Below are positions 25,017 to 34,996 of a stretch of 64,000 bases of DNA, piece by piece. The notes beneath the pieces are model-generated. The model was not told where the DNA came from. It searched no databases and worked only from the letters and a program-made list of their open reading frames with translations. The stretch's first letter is position 1. Each line of letters begins with the position of its first letter. A program made the position numbers and the translations under genes. This stretch comes from Magnetospirillum sp. GTDB taxonomy: Bacteria; Pseudomonadota; Alphaproteobacteria; Rhodospirillales; Magnetospirillaceae. Where the stretch lies: the NCBI GenBank assembly GCA_024707145.1, contig JANQAI010000011.1, positions 248,001 to 312,000 of the forward strand, in the 5' to 3' direction.

Positions 25017-26114
25017 ATGGCAGAAAAGCGTATCGGCATACTCACCAGCGGTGGCGACTGCGCGGGGCTGAACGCCGCCCTGCGCGCGGTGGTCCATCGC
25101 GCCATCCGCGGCTATGGCTGGCGCGTCTTCGGCATCCGCGACGGCAGCATGGGCCTGATGAACCGCCCGCTCGATTATGTCGAATTCGACCTGTCGGTGG
25201 CCTCGGGCGAGATGCTGCGCCTGGGCGGCACCATCCTGGGCACCATCAACAAGGGCGATCCCTTCGCCTATCCCATGCCCGACGGCACCAAGAAGGACCG
25301 CTCGCAGGAATTCGTCGAGGGTTACAAGGAGCTTGGCCTGGACGCGCTGATCGTCATCGGCGGCGACGGCTCCATGCGCATCCTCAACAAGCTGTGCAAG
25401 ATGGGTTGCGTCCCCATGGTGGGCATTCCCAAGACCATCGACAACGACGTGGCCCACACCGATTACGCCATCGGCTACGTCACCGCCCTGTCGGTGGCCA
25501 CCGAGGCCATCGACCGCCTGGCGCCCACCGCGGCCAGCCACCATCGCGTCATGATCCTTGAGGTCATGGGCCGCGACGTGGGCCATATCGCCCTGTCCTC
25601 GGGTATCGGCGGCGGTGCCGACGTCATCCTGATCCCCGAGATTCCCTACAGCCTGGAAGGCATCGCCGCCAAGATCGCCGAGGTGCGCAGCGAGGGCCGC
25701 AACCATGCGCTGGTGGTGGTGGCCGAGGGCTGCAAGACCGAGAGCGGCCGTTCGGTCACCCAGGTGCAGACCGGCGGCGAGGCCCGCTATGGCGGCATCG
25801 GCCAGTACCTGGCGGCCAAGTTGGGCGATCTGGTGGATGCGGAGACCCGCGTGACCGTGCTGGGCCATGTCCAGCGCGGCGGCACGCCGGGCATGCGCGA
25901 TCGCCTGGTGGCCTCGGCCTTCGGCGTCCATGCCGTGGACCTGATCGCCCAGGGCAAGATGGACCGCATGGTGGCGTGGCAGCACGGCTCGGTGGTGGAC
26001 GTGCCGCTGTCCGAGATCGCCGGCATCACCCGCGCCGTCGATCCCTTCGGCGCCCTGGCCCACACCGCGCGCGGCCTGGGCATCTATATCGGCGACATGG
26101 GCGTCTGTTCGTAA
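25017..26114 (+). CDS. pfk: 6-phosphofructokinase
   Basis: A 365-residue phosphofructokinase A-type enzyme. Motifs: GILTSGGDCAGLNAALRAVV, LIVIGGDGSMRI (115-119), GIPKTIDNDVAHTDYAIGY, ILEVMGRDVGHIAL and VLGHVQRGGTPGMRDRLVAS. Gly in GGDGS is the ATP-type residue, while Lys139 in PKTIDND is the residue seen in PPi-dependent and mixed-group enzymes, where classical ATP enzymes have Gly. The phosphoryl donor is therefore uncertain. The start at 25017 follows TGGAGGAG. The gene stands alone and is followed by an 85-bp inverted-repeat element. Confidence 0.9.
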   Translation: MAEKRIGILTSGGDCAGLNAALRAVVHRAIRGYGWRVFGIRDGSMGLMNRPLDYVEFDLSVASGEMLRLGGTILGTINKGDPFAYPMPDGTKKDRSQEFVEGYKELGLDALIVIGGDGSMRILNKLCKMGCVPMVGIPKTIDNDVAHTDYAIGYVTALSVATEAIDRLAPTAASHHRVMILEVMGRDVGHIALSSGIGGGADVILIPEIPYSLEGIAAKIAEVRSEGRNHALVVVAEGCKTESGRSVTQVQTGGEARYGGIGQYLAAKLGDLVDAETRVTVLGHVQRGGTPGMRDRLVASAFGVHAVDLIAQGKMDRMVAWQHGSVVDVPLSEIAGITRAVDPFGALAHTARGLGIYIGDMGVCS

Positions 26115-26120
26115 GGGGAA

Positions 26121-26205
26121 GCCCCCACCCCAGCCCTCCCCCGCAAGGGGGGAGGGGCGTGCACTTCCTCCCTCTCCCTTCATGGGGGAGGGGCGGGGTG
26201 GGGGC
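26121..26205. repeat. Intergenic GC-rich inverted-repeat element, copy 1
   Basis: The element starts GCCCCCACCCC and ends GGGGTGGGGGC, perfect 11-bp terminal inverted repeats, with two inner hairpins of CCCTCCCC/GGGGAGGG type. Related copies lie at 47020-47108 and 53459-53573. It fills the gap between the convergent phosphofructokinase and ubiX genes and may act as a terminator for both. Confidence 0.8.
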
Positions 26206-26780
26206 TACTCCCCCCACCGGCTGGCCAGGCCGGTTTCTATCCCGAACAGGTCGAGCATGCGGCCGACCGTGTGGTCGATCATGGCCTCCAGGCTTTCCGG
26301 GCGGGCATAGAAGGCCGGCACCGGCGGCGCCACCACGGCGCCCATTTCCGATAATTGCAGCATGGTGCGCAGATGTCCGGTGTGCAGCGGCGTCTCGCGC
26401 ACCATCAGCACCAGCCGTCGGCGTTCCTTGAGCGCCACGTCGGCGGCGCGCGTCAGCAACGAGGTGGTGACGCCCGAGGCGATCTCGCTCATGGAGCGCA
26501 CCGAGCAGGGGGCCACGATCATGCCCAGCGTGCGGAACGACCCCGAGGCCGGCGCCGCGCCGATATCCTCGGGTTTGTACCAGGCGCTGGCCAACTCGCG
26601 CACCTCGGCCAGCTTCAGGCGCGTCTCGTGCGCCAGCGTGACCTCGGCCGCCTTGCTCATGATCAGATGGGTTTCGATGCCCAAAGGGGCCAGTGCCCGC
26701 AAGACGCGGATGCCATAGACCACCCCCGATGCGCCACTTATTCCCACCACCAGCCGAGGGGGGCTCCCGCCATGGTTCAT
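26205..26780 (-). CDS. ubiX: Flavin prenyltransferase
   Basis: A 191-residue UbiX/Pad1 protein. Motifs: VVGISGASGVVYGIRVLRAL (FMN-binding start), HLIMSKAAEVTLAHE, GMIVAPCSVRSMSEIASGVT, LVLMVRETPLHTGHLRTMLQ and GAVVAPPVPAFYARP. It attaches a dimethylallyl group to FMN to make the cofactor of UbiD decarboxylases, needed for ubiquinone synthesis. It converges on the phosphofructokinase gene. No ubiD is in the window. Confidence 0.93.
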   Translation of the reverse strand: MNHGGSPPRLVVGISGASGVVYGIRVLRALAPLGIETHLIMSKAAEVTLAHETRLKLAEVRELASAWYKPEDIGAAPASGSFRTLGMIVAPCSVRSMSEIASGVTTSLLTRAADVALKERRRLVLMVRETPLHTGHLRTMLQLSEMGAVVAPPVPAFYARPESLEAMIDHTVGRMLDLFGIETGLASRWGE

Positions 26781-26923
26781 ACTCCTGATCTAGGAAAAAA
26801 CCTTAAGAAAGTGGGTTGATTTCGCTTCTGCAATAAGGCATACAGGCCAATTTTCCCTGCTGACAACCTGACCGTGGGAGGCATACACTAATCGCCTCAC
26901 CCCAATGTGCAGGGAGGATAGTA

Positions 26924-27100
26924 ATGAGCCTTCAAGACCGGATCGAGTCTTTGAAAGCCAAGCATGCCGCTTTGGAATCCGCCATCGCCGCGGAAAACAG
27001 GCGCCCCTATCCCAACGAGCCGCAGATTGCCGTCCTCAAGCGCCAGAAACTGGCCATCAAGGACGAGTTGGCGAAGCTCGGTCCGGCCCTTACACATTAG
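26924..27100 (+). CDS. YdcH-family (DUF465) small protein
   Basis: A 58-residue protein: MSLQDRIESLKAKHAALESA, then IAAENRRPYPNEPQIAVLKR, QKLAIKDELAKL. Same small helical family as the gene at 24709 but a different subgroup (RPYPNE insert). AGGGAGGATA precedes the ATG. Function unknown. The 281 bases after it, to 27381, contain no gene I can support and are the leader of the next gene. Confidence 0.8.
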   Translation: MSLQDRIESLKAKHAALESAIAAENRRPYPNEPQIAVLKRQKLAIKDELAKLGPALTH

Positions 27101-27381
27101 ACCCGCTGACAGCGCGGTCCGCTCGGGGCCGCCTGCCGAGGCCAACGACATGGCGCGCCAAAGGCGCCCGGTCGGCCCGGCGGGCGGCCCCGACGCGTTT
27201 CCGCAGTCCGGTGCGCGGGTTATTTCCTAACCTGTTCGGCTAGGTGGGCAGAGAAAAGTTTCGTTTGCAACGATTGGCCCTTTGCAAAAATTTCCGGCTT
27301 GTTGCATCTTGGCCCCGCCATAAGGGGGAGGGTCCGCCCAACCCCCGCGAGATTCGCTGTCTAGAAGAGGGAACGGCCGCA

Positions 27382-29298
27382 ATGACCAACGCATACCAAC
27401 AGGCCCACGAGACGTCGCTGAAGGACCCCGAGGGTTTCTGGGCGGAAGCCGCCAAGGACATCAGCTGGTACAAGACCTGGGACAAGGTCCTGGACGACTC
27501 GCGCAAGCCGTTCTACCGCTGGTTCTCCGGTGCCGAGGTCAACACCTGCTACAACGCGGTGGACCGCCACGTGGAGGCCGGCCGCGGCGCCCAGGCCGCC
27601 ATCATCTATGACAGCCCGGTCACCGACTCCAAGCGCACCATCACCTATGCCGAGCTGAAGGACCAGGTGTCCAAGTTCGCCGGCGCCCTGAAGGGCCTGG
27701 GTGTGGAGAAGGGCGATCGCGTCATCGTCTACATGCCCATGGTGCCGGAAGCCGTGGTCGCCATGCTGGCCTGCGCCCGCCTGGGTGCGGTGCACTCGGT
27801 GGTGTTCGGCGGCTTCGCCTCCAACGAGCTGGCGACCCGCATCAACGACGCCAAGCCCAAGGTGATCGTCTCTGCCACCTGCGGCATCGAGACCGCCAAG
27901 GTCATTCCCTACAAGCCGCTGCTGGACCATGCCATCGAACTGGCCGAGCACAAGCCGTCGGCCACCATCATCCTGGCCCGCCCGCAGGCCCAGGCCGAGC
28001 TGATCGCCGGCCGCGACCACGACTGGGAGCAGATCGCCGCCGCCGCCGCTCCGGCCGATTGCGTGAAGGTGGCCGCCACCGATCCGCTCTACATCCTCTA
28101 CACCTCGGGCACCACCGGCCAGCCCAAGGGCGTGGTGCGCGACAACGGCGGCCATCTGGTGGCGCTGAAGTGGACCATGAAGGCCGTCTACAACATCGAG
28201 CCGGGCCAGGTGTTCTGGGCCGCCTCCGACGTGGGCTGGGTCGTGGGCCATTCCTACATCTGCTATGCCCCGCTGTTCCACGGCGCCACCACGGTGGTGT
28301 ACGAGGGCAAGCCGGTCGGCACTCCCGATGCCGGCGCCTTCTGGCGCGTCATCAGCGAGCACAAGATCACCGCGCTGTTCACCGCGCCGACCGCCTTCCG
28401 CGCCATCAAGCGCGAGGATCCCAACGCCGAGTTGCTGAAGAAGTACGACATCTCGTCGCTGAAGGCGCTGTTCCTGGCTGGCGAGCGTTCGGACCCCGAC
28501 ACCATCAAGTGGGCGCAGACCAACCTGAAGGTTCCGGTGGTGGATCACTGGTGGCAGACCGAGACCGGCTGGGCCATCGCCGCCAACTGCCTGGGCTTGC
28601 ATGAATTCCCGGTCAAGCCCGGCTCGCCCACCAAGGCCGCTCCCGGCTGGGACCTGCAGGTGCTGGACGAGGGCCATCACCAGTGCAAGCCCGGCCAGAC
28701 CGGCTCGCTGGTGGTCAAGCTGCCGCTGCCGCCCGGCACCTTCTACACCCTGTGGAACGCCGAGCAGCGCTTCTTCGACAGCTACCTGGCCGAGTTCCCG
28801 GGCTACTACAAGACCGCCGACGCCGGCATGATCGACGAGGACGGCTACGCCTACGTGATGAGCCGCACCGACGACATCATCAACGTGGCCGGCCATCGCC
28901 TGTCCACCGGCCAGATGGAAGAAGTGCTGGCCAGCCACCCCGACGTGGCCGAGTGCGCCGTGATCGGCGTGGCCGACCAGCTCAAGGGCCAGCTGCCGCT
29001 GGGCTTCGTCTGCCTGAAGGCCGGCGTCACCAAGCCGGACGCCCAGGTGCTCAAGGAGATCGTCGCCCTGGTGCGCGAAACCATCGGCCCGGTGGCGGCG
29101 TTCAAGAGCTGCACCGTGGTCAAGCGCCTGCCCAAGACCCGCTCGGGCAAGATCCTGCGCGGCACCATGCAGAAGATCGCCGACAACCAGGACTACAAGA
29201 TGCCAGCGACCATCGACGATCCCGCCATCCTGGACGAGATCGAGGAAAGCCTGGAAAGCATCGGCTACGCCAAGGCCCGCAAGGAGCCGGTGGAGTAA
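27382..29298 (+). CDS. prpE: Propionyl-CoA synthetase (acyl-CoA synthetase family)
   Basis: A 638-residue AMP-forming acyl-CoA synthetase. The N-terminus (DPEGFWAEAAKDISWYKTWD) and body (FYRWFSGAEVNTCYNAVDRH, FAAL-type YTSGTTGQPKGVVRDNGGHL, DVGWVVGHSYICYAPLFHGA, WWQTETGWAI) fit the PrpE/ACSS3 branch better than acetyl-CoA synthetase. The catalytic lysine is in KTRSGKILRGTMQ near the C-terminus. The reaction is propionate + ATP + CoA to propionyl-CoA. The start at 27382 is the first ATG of the conserved part. A clear terminator follows at 29324. Confidence 0.88.
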   Translation: MTNAYQQAHETSLKDPEGFWAEAAKDISWYKTWDKVLDDSRKPFYRWFSGAEVNTCYNAVDRHVEAGRGAQAAIIYDSPVTDSKRTITYAELKDQVSKFAGALKGLGVEKGDRVIVYMPMVPEAVVAMLACARLGAVHSVVFGGFASNELATRINDAKPKVIVSATCGIETAKVIPYKPLLDHAIELAEHKPSATIILARPQAQAELIAGRDHDWEQIAAAAAPADCVKVAATDPLYILYTSGTTGQPKGVVRDNGGHLVALKWTMKAVYNIEPGQVFWAASDVGWVVGHSYICYAPLFHGATTVVYEGKPVGTPDAGAFWRVISEHKITALFTAPTAFRAIKREDPNAELLKKYDISSLKALFLAGERSDPDTIKWAQTNLKVPVVDHWWQTETGWAIAANCLGLHEFPVKPGSPTKAAPGWDLQVLDEGHHQCKPGQTGSLVVKLPLPPGTFYTLWNAEQRFFDSYLAEFPGYYKTADAGMIDEDGYAYVMSRTDDIINVAGHRLSTGQMEEVLASHPDVAECAVIGVADQLKGQLPLGFVCLKAGVTKPDAQVLKEIVALVRETIGPVAAFKSCTVVKRLPKTRSGKILRGTMQKIADNQDYKMPATIDDPAILDEIEESLESIGYAKARKEPVE

Positions 29299-29323
29299 GC
29301 AGCGAGCGGTTCCGCCCAAACGG

Positions 29324-29355
29324 AAAGGGCCCCGGGAAATCCCGGGGCCCTTTTC
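29324..29355 (+). terminator. Intrinsic terminator after prpE
   Basis: AAAGGGCCCCGGG (29324-29336) pairs perfectly with CCCGGGGCCCTTTT (29341-29354) around the loop AAAT. The A and T runs make it work in both directions, ending prpE and the convergent chemoreceptor gene. Confidence 0.92.
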
Positions 29356-29386
29356 GTGGGCGTGCGGCTCTCGGGGGAGGGCGGCT

Positions 29387-31453
29387 TTACGCCGCCCGCA
29401 CGTCCGCCAGGAAGCGGCCGATGGCGCCCTGCAGCTCGCCGGCCTGCTGCGACAGGGCGCGCGAGGCGTCCAGCACCTCGTTGGCGGCCTCGCCGGTGCG
29501 GCCGGCGGCGTCCTGCACGCCGCCCACGTTCTGGGACACCTCGGCGGTGCCGCTGGCGGCCTGTTCGACGTTGCGGGCGATTTCCTGGGTGGCGGCGCTC
29601 TGTTCCTCCACCGCCGAGGCGATGCCGGCGGAGATTTCGCCCACTTCGCGGATGATGCCGACGATGTCGCCGATCACCCGCACCACCTGGGCGGTCTGCT
29701 GCTGCACGGCGCCGATTTGCTGGCCGATTTCCTCGGTGGCGCGCGCGGTCTGGGTCGCCAGAGACTTCACCTCGTGCGCCACCACGGCGAAGCCCTTGCC
29801 GGCCTCGCCGGCACGGGCCGCTTCGATGGTGGCGTTGAGCGCCAACAGGTTGGTCTGGCCGGCGATGCCGTTGATCAGCGACACCACGTCGCCGATGCGC
29901 TGCACCGTGTCCGAAAGGCCGCCGACGGTGGTTTCGGCACGGGCGGCCTCGCTGACGGCGTTGCGGGAAATGCGCGAGGAATGTTCCACTTGGCGGCCGA
30001 TTTCGGCGATGGAACCGGACAGCTGCTCGGCGGCGGCGGCCACGGTCTGCACGTTGCTGGAGGCCTGCTCGGTGGCGGCGGCCACGGCGGTGGCGCGCTG
30101 GCTGGTCTCGGCGGCGACGGCGGACATGGTGCCGGCGGTGCCCTGCAACTGGCCGGAAGCGGCGGACACGCCCTGCACCAGGGCGGTGGCGGTGCTTTCG
30201 AACTGGCGGGTCAACTGCTCGATGGCGGCGGCGCGCCGCTCACGGGCCTGGCCGGCTTCCGCCTCGCGGCGGGCTAGGTCGCGGGCCTGGATCATGGCGT
30301 CCTTGAACACCTGAACGGCACGGGCCATGGCGCCGACCTCGTCGCCGCGCTCGGTGCCCGACACGGCAATGGACAGGTCGTTGCCCGCCAGCCGTTCCAT
30401 GACGCTGGCGAGATTGCGTACCGAACCGGTCAGTTCGCGGCCGATGGCGATGGCGAAGGCGACGGTGACGGCCGAGGCCAGCAGCACGGCAGCCAGCGTC
30501 GCCACCAGCACGGTGCGGGCATCGGCGTGAACCCGTCCGGTCAGGTCGGCCAGATCGGTGGCCATGCGGTCCTCGACCCGGCGCAGCAGATCGATCCGTT
30601 CGCTGGTGGCGGCGAACCAGGCGGGGCCGGTGACGTCGCCCATATCGTTGGTGCCCAGGCTGTCCAACGCCACCTTGCGCATGCGGACCACCATGCGCGA
30701 CGCCTCGGCGTCCAGGGTGGCGTGGAAGAAGGCGGCTTCCTCGGTGCTGGCCAGGCGGGTGAAGTCGTTCAGTTGCAGCGCCTGTTCGGCCTGGATGGCG
30801 ATGAAGCGGCGGTAGGAATCCGCGTCGAAGCGGCCGGCCGAGATGGCACCGGCGCCGACGGCACGTTCCTGGCCCGCCTTTTCCTTGCCTTCCATCAGCT
30901 TCAAGTAAGCCGTGGTGGTTTCCGCCACCTTCTGGTCCGAGGACAGCACGGCGATCTGGCCGACGATGTCCAGCAGCGTGCGGATGGTCTCGGTGAAGCC
31001 GGTGATGGCGGTCTTGGCGTCCACCGACAGCTTGTCGGTGTCGGCACGGGCGGTCATGAGCGCCTGCACCCGCTGGCGGGCCGCCGTGACCTTGGCGGGG
31101 AAGCTGGCATCCAGGGCCGCCAGGTCGATATTGGTGGCGGTCTGCTCGAAGCGGGCACGCGCGGCGTCGGATTTCTGCCGCAGAGCGGCCATCTCGGCGC
31201 CGAACTTGGCGCCGGCGCTGCCGATGAACACGGCGGTGGCGCCCCGTTCCGCCTGCAGTTCGTGCACCAGGGAACTGACGTCGGCCGTCAGCGGCGCCAC
31301 CGTTTCCAATGCGGCGGTTTCAGAGGAGGTGCGCGCCTTCGACGCGACGACGTAGCCGGCCAAGCCGAGCACCAACAGGCTGGGCAGCACGAAGGACAGG
31401 GCGATCTTGGCGGAAATCCGCAGACGAGCGAGCCAGCGCATGAGCATACCCAT
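29387..31453 (-). CDS. Methyl-accepting chemotaxis protein with NIT sensor domain
   Basis: About 688 residues. N-terminal helix (about 12-35), a periplasmic NIT domain ([20 protein letters not shown] is the family signature), a second helix near 320, HAMP ([20 protein letters not shown]), then a signalling domain with hairpin tip [23 protein letters not shown] domains sense nitrate/nitrite in characterised cases. The start is one of three close ATG codons (31453, 31447, 31441); none has a strong ribosome site. An inverted repeat covers the first ATG. Transcribed toward the terminator after prpE. Confidence 0.9.
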   Translation of the reverse strand: MGMLMRWLARLRISAKIALSFVLPSLLVLGLAGYVVASKARTSSETAALETVAPLTADVSSLVHELQAERGATAVFIGSAGAKFGAEMAALRQKSDAARARFEQTATNIDLAALDASFPAKVTAARQRVQALMTARADTDKLSVDAKTAITGFTETIRTLLDIVGQIAVLSSDQKVAETTTAYLKLMEGKEKAGQERAVGAGAISAGRFDADSYRRFIAIQAEQALQLNDFTRLASTEEAAFFHATLDAEASRMVVRMRKVALDSLGTNDMGDVTGPAWFAATSERIDLLRRVEDRMATDLADLTGRVHADARTVLVATLAAVLLASAVTVAFAIAIGRELTGSVRNLASVMERLAGNDLSIAVSGTERGDEVGAMARAVQVFKDAMIQARDLARREAEAGQARERRAAAIEQLTRQFESTATALVQGVSAASGQLQGTAGTMSAVAAETSQRATAVAAATEQASSNVQTVAAAAEQLSGSIAEIGRQVEHSSRISRNAVSEAARAETTVGGLSDTVQRIGDVVSLINGIAGQTNLLALNATIEAARAGEAGKGFAVVAHEVKSLATQTARATEEIGQQIGAVQQQTAQVVRVIGDIVGIIREVGEISAGIASAVEEQSAATQEIARNVEQAASGTAEVSQNVGGVQDAAGRTGEAANEVLDASRALSQQAGELQGAIGRFLADVRAA

Positions 31454-31480
31454 ATTGAGCAAACGACATACCCAATATGG
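31450..31480. promoter_or_regulatory. Inverted repeat covering the chemoreceptor start codon
   Basis: CCATATTG (31450-31457) and CAATATGG (31473-31480) form 8-bp arms with a 15-base spacer; the ATG at 31451-31453 lies in one arm. In RNA the hairpin would hide the start codon; as DNA it could be an operator. Confidence 0.4.
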
Positions 31481-31530
31481 ATAGGCTTCATTTATGATTT
31501 CAAGTCGCATTCGCTATAATGGGTGGAATG

Positions 31531-31959
31531 TCACTGCCCTTTGGCGACCTGTATCCATGTCTTGAAGCCCAGGTCGTGGCGGATGATGTGTTCCAGCAAC
31601 AGCAGCCGCGCGGTGCCGGCGGCCATCGGCGCGTCCAGGTGATTGTCGGCCAGCAGCAGGGAATTCAGCGATTCCATGATCGACAAGTGCTCGCGCACAT
31701 GGCTCAGCATGCCGGTATAGCCGATGGCGGGAAACAGGCTTTCCTCGCTGGTGAAATGGGCCTCGACGATGGCGATGAGCTCGCGGCCGGCGCCGCGCAG
31801 CACCCGGGGATCGGTCTGGTGCAGGGCCAGCGCGCACAAGTCGTTGGCCGCGTCCATGAGGGCGCGGTGCTCGCCGTCGATGCGCTCGTTGCCCACCTCG
31901 AAGGAGTCCAGCCAGGGCAACGGATGGCCGGGAATGTCGATGGCCGTGTCGGAGATCAT
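31531..31959 (-). CDS. Bacteriohaemerythrin
   Basis: A 142-residue single-domain haemerythrin. The diiron ligands are visible: H in DGEHRALMD, HFTSEE, HVREH and HIIRHD. Such proteins bind O2 reversibly in the cytoplasm, delivering it, storing it or sensing it. The start at 31959 places the conserved PWLDSFEVGNERIDGEH near the N-terminus. It lies between two chemoreceptor genes, one of which carries its own haemerythrin domain. Confidence 0.92.
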   Translation of the reverse strand: MISDTAIDIPGHPLPWLDSFEVGNERIDGEHRALMDAANDLCALALHQTDPRVLRGAGRELIAIVEAHFTSEESLFPAIGYTGMLSHVREHLSIMESLNSLLLADNHLDAPMAAGTARLLLLEHIIRHDLGFKTWIQVAKGQ

Positions 31960-32097
31960 GGGTGCCCACCCGCGAAGCCTATGCGACCGCCGGGATGGCA
32001 AGGCCGCGCTGTTTCAAACATTAGGGGCGGCGCCGGGGAAAGCAATCAGGTGGCCCCCGACCCCGCCATGGGGCATAGGCGGGGTGGGGCCGTGCCG

Positions 32098-34590
32098 TCA
32101 GTCCTGCCGCATGTCGGTAAGGAAATGCTCCACCTGGTCCTCCATGCGGCGGCTTTCCCCGATCAGCAGGCTGGCGGCGTCGTAGACCTCCTTGGCCATG
32201 CGTCCGGTTTCGCCGGCCGCCTGGGCGACGCCGGCGATGTTGGCGGCCACTTCGGCGGTCCCGCGCGAGGCCTCGGCCACCGAGCGGCTGATCTCACCGG
32301 TGGCCGAGGACTGCTCCTCCACCGCCGCCGCCACCGAGGCGGCCAGTTGGTTGACCTCGGCGATGGTGCCGGTGATGCCGCGGATGGCGGTCACGGCGGC
32401 CGTGGTCTCGCCCTGGATAGCCGCCACCTGGGCGGCGATCTCGTCGGTGGCCTTGGCGGTCTGGTTGGCGAGGCTCTTCACTTCGTTGGCGACCACGGCG
32501 AAACCCTTGCCCGCCTCGCCGGCGCGCGCCGCCTCGATGGTGGCGTTGAGCGCCAGCAGGTTGGTCTGGCTGGCGATGGCGTTGATCAACTGGACGATCT
32601 GACCGACCTTGTTGGCCGCTTCGGCCAAGCTGCCGATGCGCTGGTTGACAGCGCCCGCCTCGTCGACGGCGCGGCTGGCCATCTCGGCCGAGCGGGCGAC
32701 CTGGCGGGCAATCTCGTGGATCGAGGCGTTGAGTTCGGTGCCGGCGGCCGACACCGTCTCGACGTTGGCGCTGGCCTGCTCGGTGGCGCTGGACACCACC
32801 GCGCTTTGGCGGTTGGTCTGCTCGGCATTGACCGACATGGCGGTGGCCGAGGCGTGCAGCCGCTCGGCCGCGCCCGATACCGTTCCCAGCACTTCGCGGA
32901 TGGCGGCGTCGAAATCGGCGGTCAGCGTCTCGATGCGCCGCTTGCGGGTGATCTGCTCTTCGGCCTCCAATCGTTCGGCCAGCCGGTGCTGGCGGTCCTT
33001 GATCATGCTTTCCTTGAAATGCATGAAGGCGCGGGCCAGGGCGCCGATTTCGTCCTCGGTCCTGGCGACGAAGCCCACGTCGGTGTTGCCGCCGGCCAAC
33101 TCGGTCATCACCGTGGTCATGCGGCCGATGGGGCGGGTGACGCGGCTGCGTACCAGGGCCGCCGCCCACACGGCGATGCCCAGGCCGCCGGCCAGGGCGG
33201 CGGCGGCGCCCAGCAGGGATACCAGGCTTTCGCGCTGGACCTGGCGGGCCAGCACGTCCGAGTGCTCGCCCATCGCCCGCGACAGCGCCAGCAGGGTGTC
33301 GATGGCGGCGGTGGATTCCTTCATCCAGCCGGGGCCATCCAGGGGATAGAGGCCGCCGGCGGCACCGGCCTGGTACATCTGCTCGCGCACCTTCTGGAAA
33401 TCGCCCAGGAACCTGCGCTCGACCTCGTCCATGGCGGTCAGCACCCGGGGCGGCAGCAGCCCGGCCTCGCGGGCGGCAATCAGGCGGCTCCAGGCCAGAT
33501 CCACCCGGCCCCGGAACATAGCCAGTTCGGCGGTTGATGCGGTGTTCATGGGCGAGTCCGACGACACCAGGGCGCCGATGCGGGCGCGCTCGCGGCCGGC
33601 ATATTCGCTCATCACCCAGACGAAATGCTTGAGCTCGGCGATGTCCGACAGGGTGGCGGCCTCGCCTCCGCCGCTGCGGGTGGCGATCAGGCGGATGGAC
33701 TGGGTTTCGTCGATCAGCGCCGTCAGGGTGGGGAACCATTGCTTCGCCACGGCACGGTCGCGCTGGTCGAAGGGCTTGGCCAGTTCGCCGTCGACCCTGC
33801 CGCGCAGGGCCGCCACCCGGTCATGGGCGGCGCGCGCCTTGTCCAGCAAGGCGGGCTGGCTGAAGCGGTCTTCGGTCAGCCGGGCCATGGCCTCGGCATA
33901 GGCGACGTCGGCGGCCTGCCGGCGCTTGGCGATTTCGGCCTGGTGGGCGGCCACCTGCTCCAGCGGGGCGCTGAGGGCGGCGTTGGTGCGGCCACGCTCT
34001 ACCGCCCAGTGGCCGGCGGCTTCCAGCAGCAGGTCGGCCACCGCGTTGCTGCGGGCGGTGGCCTCGGCCATGGAACGGTCGCGCCAGTTGTCGGCGACGA
34101 TGAGGCCGGTGGCGATCAGCAAGGGGGTGGCCAGCGCCACCAGCAGGGCCGGCAGCAGCACGGCGATGCGCACGGTCTTCAGGCCCAGCCGGCCCTTGCC
34201 GGTGCCCATGGCCCGGCGCATGTGGTCGCGGTAGCGCATGTCCGAGCCGGCCACATGGCCGGTGAACCAGGTGGCCAGGGTCTCGCGCAGGTCCTGGGCG
34301 AAGCGGGCGGCGTTGTCCGGCGTCAGGGTGGTGAGGAAATCCGCCAGCCGGCCCTCGAACTGGCGGTGCTCGTCGCGATGGGCGGCCAGGCCGGGCCAGC
34401 CATAGGCCTCCAGCATGTCCTCCTCGCGGCGGAAATGCAGGTGCATGTGGTCGGCGACCTCGGCCGCCAGCAGCGTGACCTGCTTGTGGCTCTGCGCGCC
34501 GGACAGCCGGTCGATCAGCCGGAGCAGGTTCTGGTGGTCCGAATCCAGGTCGGGCACGCCCACGGACAGGGATTCATCAATGGTCGCCAT
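32098..34590 (-). CDS. Chemoreceptor with N-terminal haemerythrin domain
   Basis: An 830-residue protein. Residues 1-125 are haemerythrin-like ([43 protein letters not shown]), placed in the cytoplasm before the first helix (about 140-165). A periplasmic domain of about 300 residues follows ([29 protein letters not shown]), then a second helix, HAMP and a signalling domain with tip [20 protein letters not shown]. The haemerythrin domain suggests O2 or redox sensing; the periplasmic part a second input. The start at 34590 follows GAGGCGG. Confidence 0.9.
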   Translation of the reverse strand: MATIDESLSVGVPDLDSDHQNLLRLIDRLSGAQSHKQVTLLAAEVADHMHLHFRREEDMLEAYGWPGLAAHRDEHRQFEGRLADFLTTLTPDNAARFAQDLRETLATWFTGHVAGSDMRYRDHMRRAMGTGKGRLGLKTVRIAVLLPALLVALATPLLIATGLIVADNWRDRSMAEATARSNAVADLLLEAAGHWAVERGRTNAALSAPLEQVAAHQAEIAKRRQAADVAYAEAMARLTEDRFSQPALLDKARAAHDRVAALRGRVDGELAKPFDQRDRAVAKQWFPTLTALIDETQSIRLIATRSGGGEAATLSDIAELKHFVWVMSEYAGRERARIGALVSSDSPMNTASTAELAMFRGRVDLAWSRLIAAREAGLLPPRVLTAMDEVERRFLGDFQKVREQMYQAGAAGGLYPLDGPGWMKESTAAIDTLLALSRAMGEHSDVLARQVQRESLVSLLGAAAALAGGLGIAVWAAALVRSRVTRPIGRMTTVMTELAGGNTDVGFVARTEDEIGALARAFMHFKESMIKDRQHRLAERLEAEEQITRKRRIETLTADFDAAIREVLGTVSGAAERLHASATAMSVNAEQTNRQSAVVSSATEQASANVETVSAAGTELNASIHEIARQVARSAEMASRAVDEAGAVNQRIGSLAEAANKVGQIVQLINAIASQTNLLALNATIEAARAGEAGKGFAVVANEVKSLANQTAKATDEIAAQVAAIQGETTAAVTAIRGITGTIAEVNQLAASVAAAVEEQSSATGEISRSVAEASRGTAEVAANIAGVAQAAGETGRMAKEVYDAASLLIGESRRMEDQVEHFLTDMRQD

Positions 34591-34700
34591 GGTACCGCCT
34601 CTACGCGCGAAAATGCTGTCTCCAGCTTGGCGCAATGCGAGGGCGCCACCATGACAACGGTCAAGTGACTATTACGAGCGTATGGTGGCGGGCGGTGGCG

Positions 34701-34913
34701 CTATTCCTGCCAGAAGGGCTTGTCGGACTCGGCCACCGCCGAGGCGCGGTTGCAGCCAATGTCGCGCAGCAGGCGTTCATCCAGCCGACCCAGGGCGGCG
34801 CGCTGGCGGGACCGCTCCAGCCACAGCAACGCCAGGTCGAACAGGCGCACCGGCCAGGAGAGGGAGAAGGGCGCCTTCAAGGAAATTGAATCGGTCCAAT
34901 CTGACGCCTCCAT
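34701..34913 (-). CDS. DUF1127 small protein
   Basis: A 70-residue protein ending in the DUF1127 (YjiS-like) signature LDERLLRDIGCNRASAVAES, preceded by RLFDLALLWLERSRQRAALG. Short DUF1127 proteins bind RNA and affect phosphate and carbon metabolism in some alphaproteobacteria. It diverges from the MocR-type regulator at 34990, whose operator-like repeats lie between them. Confidence 0.85.
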   Translation of the reverse strand: MEASDWTDSISLKAPFSLSWPVRLFDLALLWLERSRQRAALGRLDERLLRDIGCNRASAVAESDKPFWQE

Positions 34914-34927
34914 GGTTCAATTCCTTC

Positions 34928-34996
34928 TTTGACACCGGAAATGAATCAGTCATTGACCGCCTTTATGAGTCAATGGCAACATTGACACCATGTCAA
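34928..34996. promoter_or_regulatory. Repeats and palindrome at a MocR divergent promoter
   Basis: TTTGACACC at 34928-34936 recurs as ATTGACACC at 34981-34989. The latter is half of a perfect inverted repeat, TTGACA-CCA-TGTCAA (34982-34996), that spans the ATG of the regulator (34990). Further half sites are CATTGACC (34951) and GAGTCAATGG (34967). MocR regulators typically bind direct repeats in such regions and control a divergent gene. Confidence 0.55.

Noticed and set aside
31519..33537. Plus-strand open frame of over 600 codons opposite chemoreceptors
   Set aside because: It mirrors the haemerythrin and chemoreceptor genes and has no recognisable domain.
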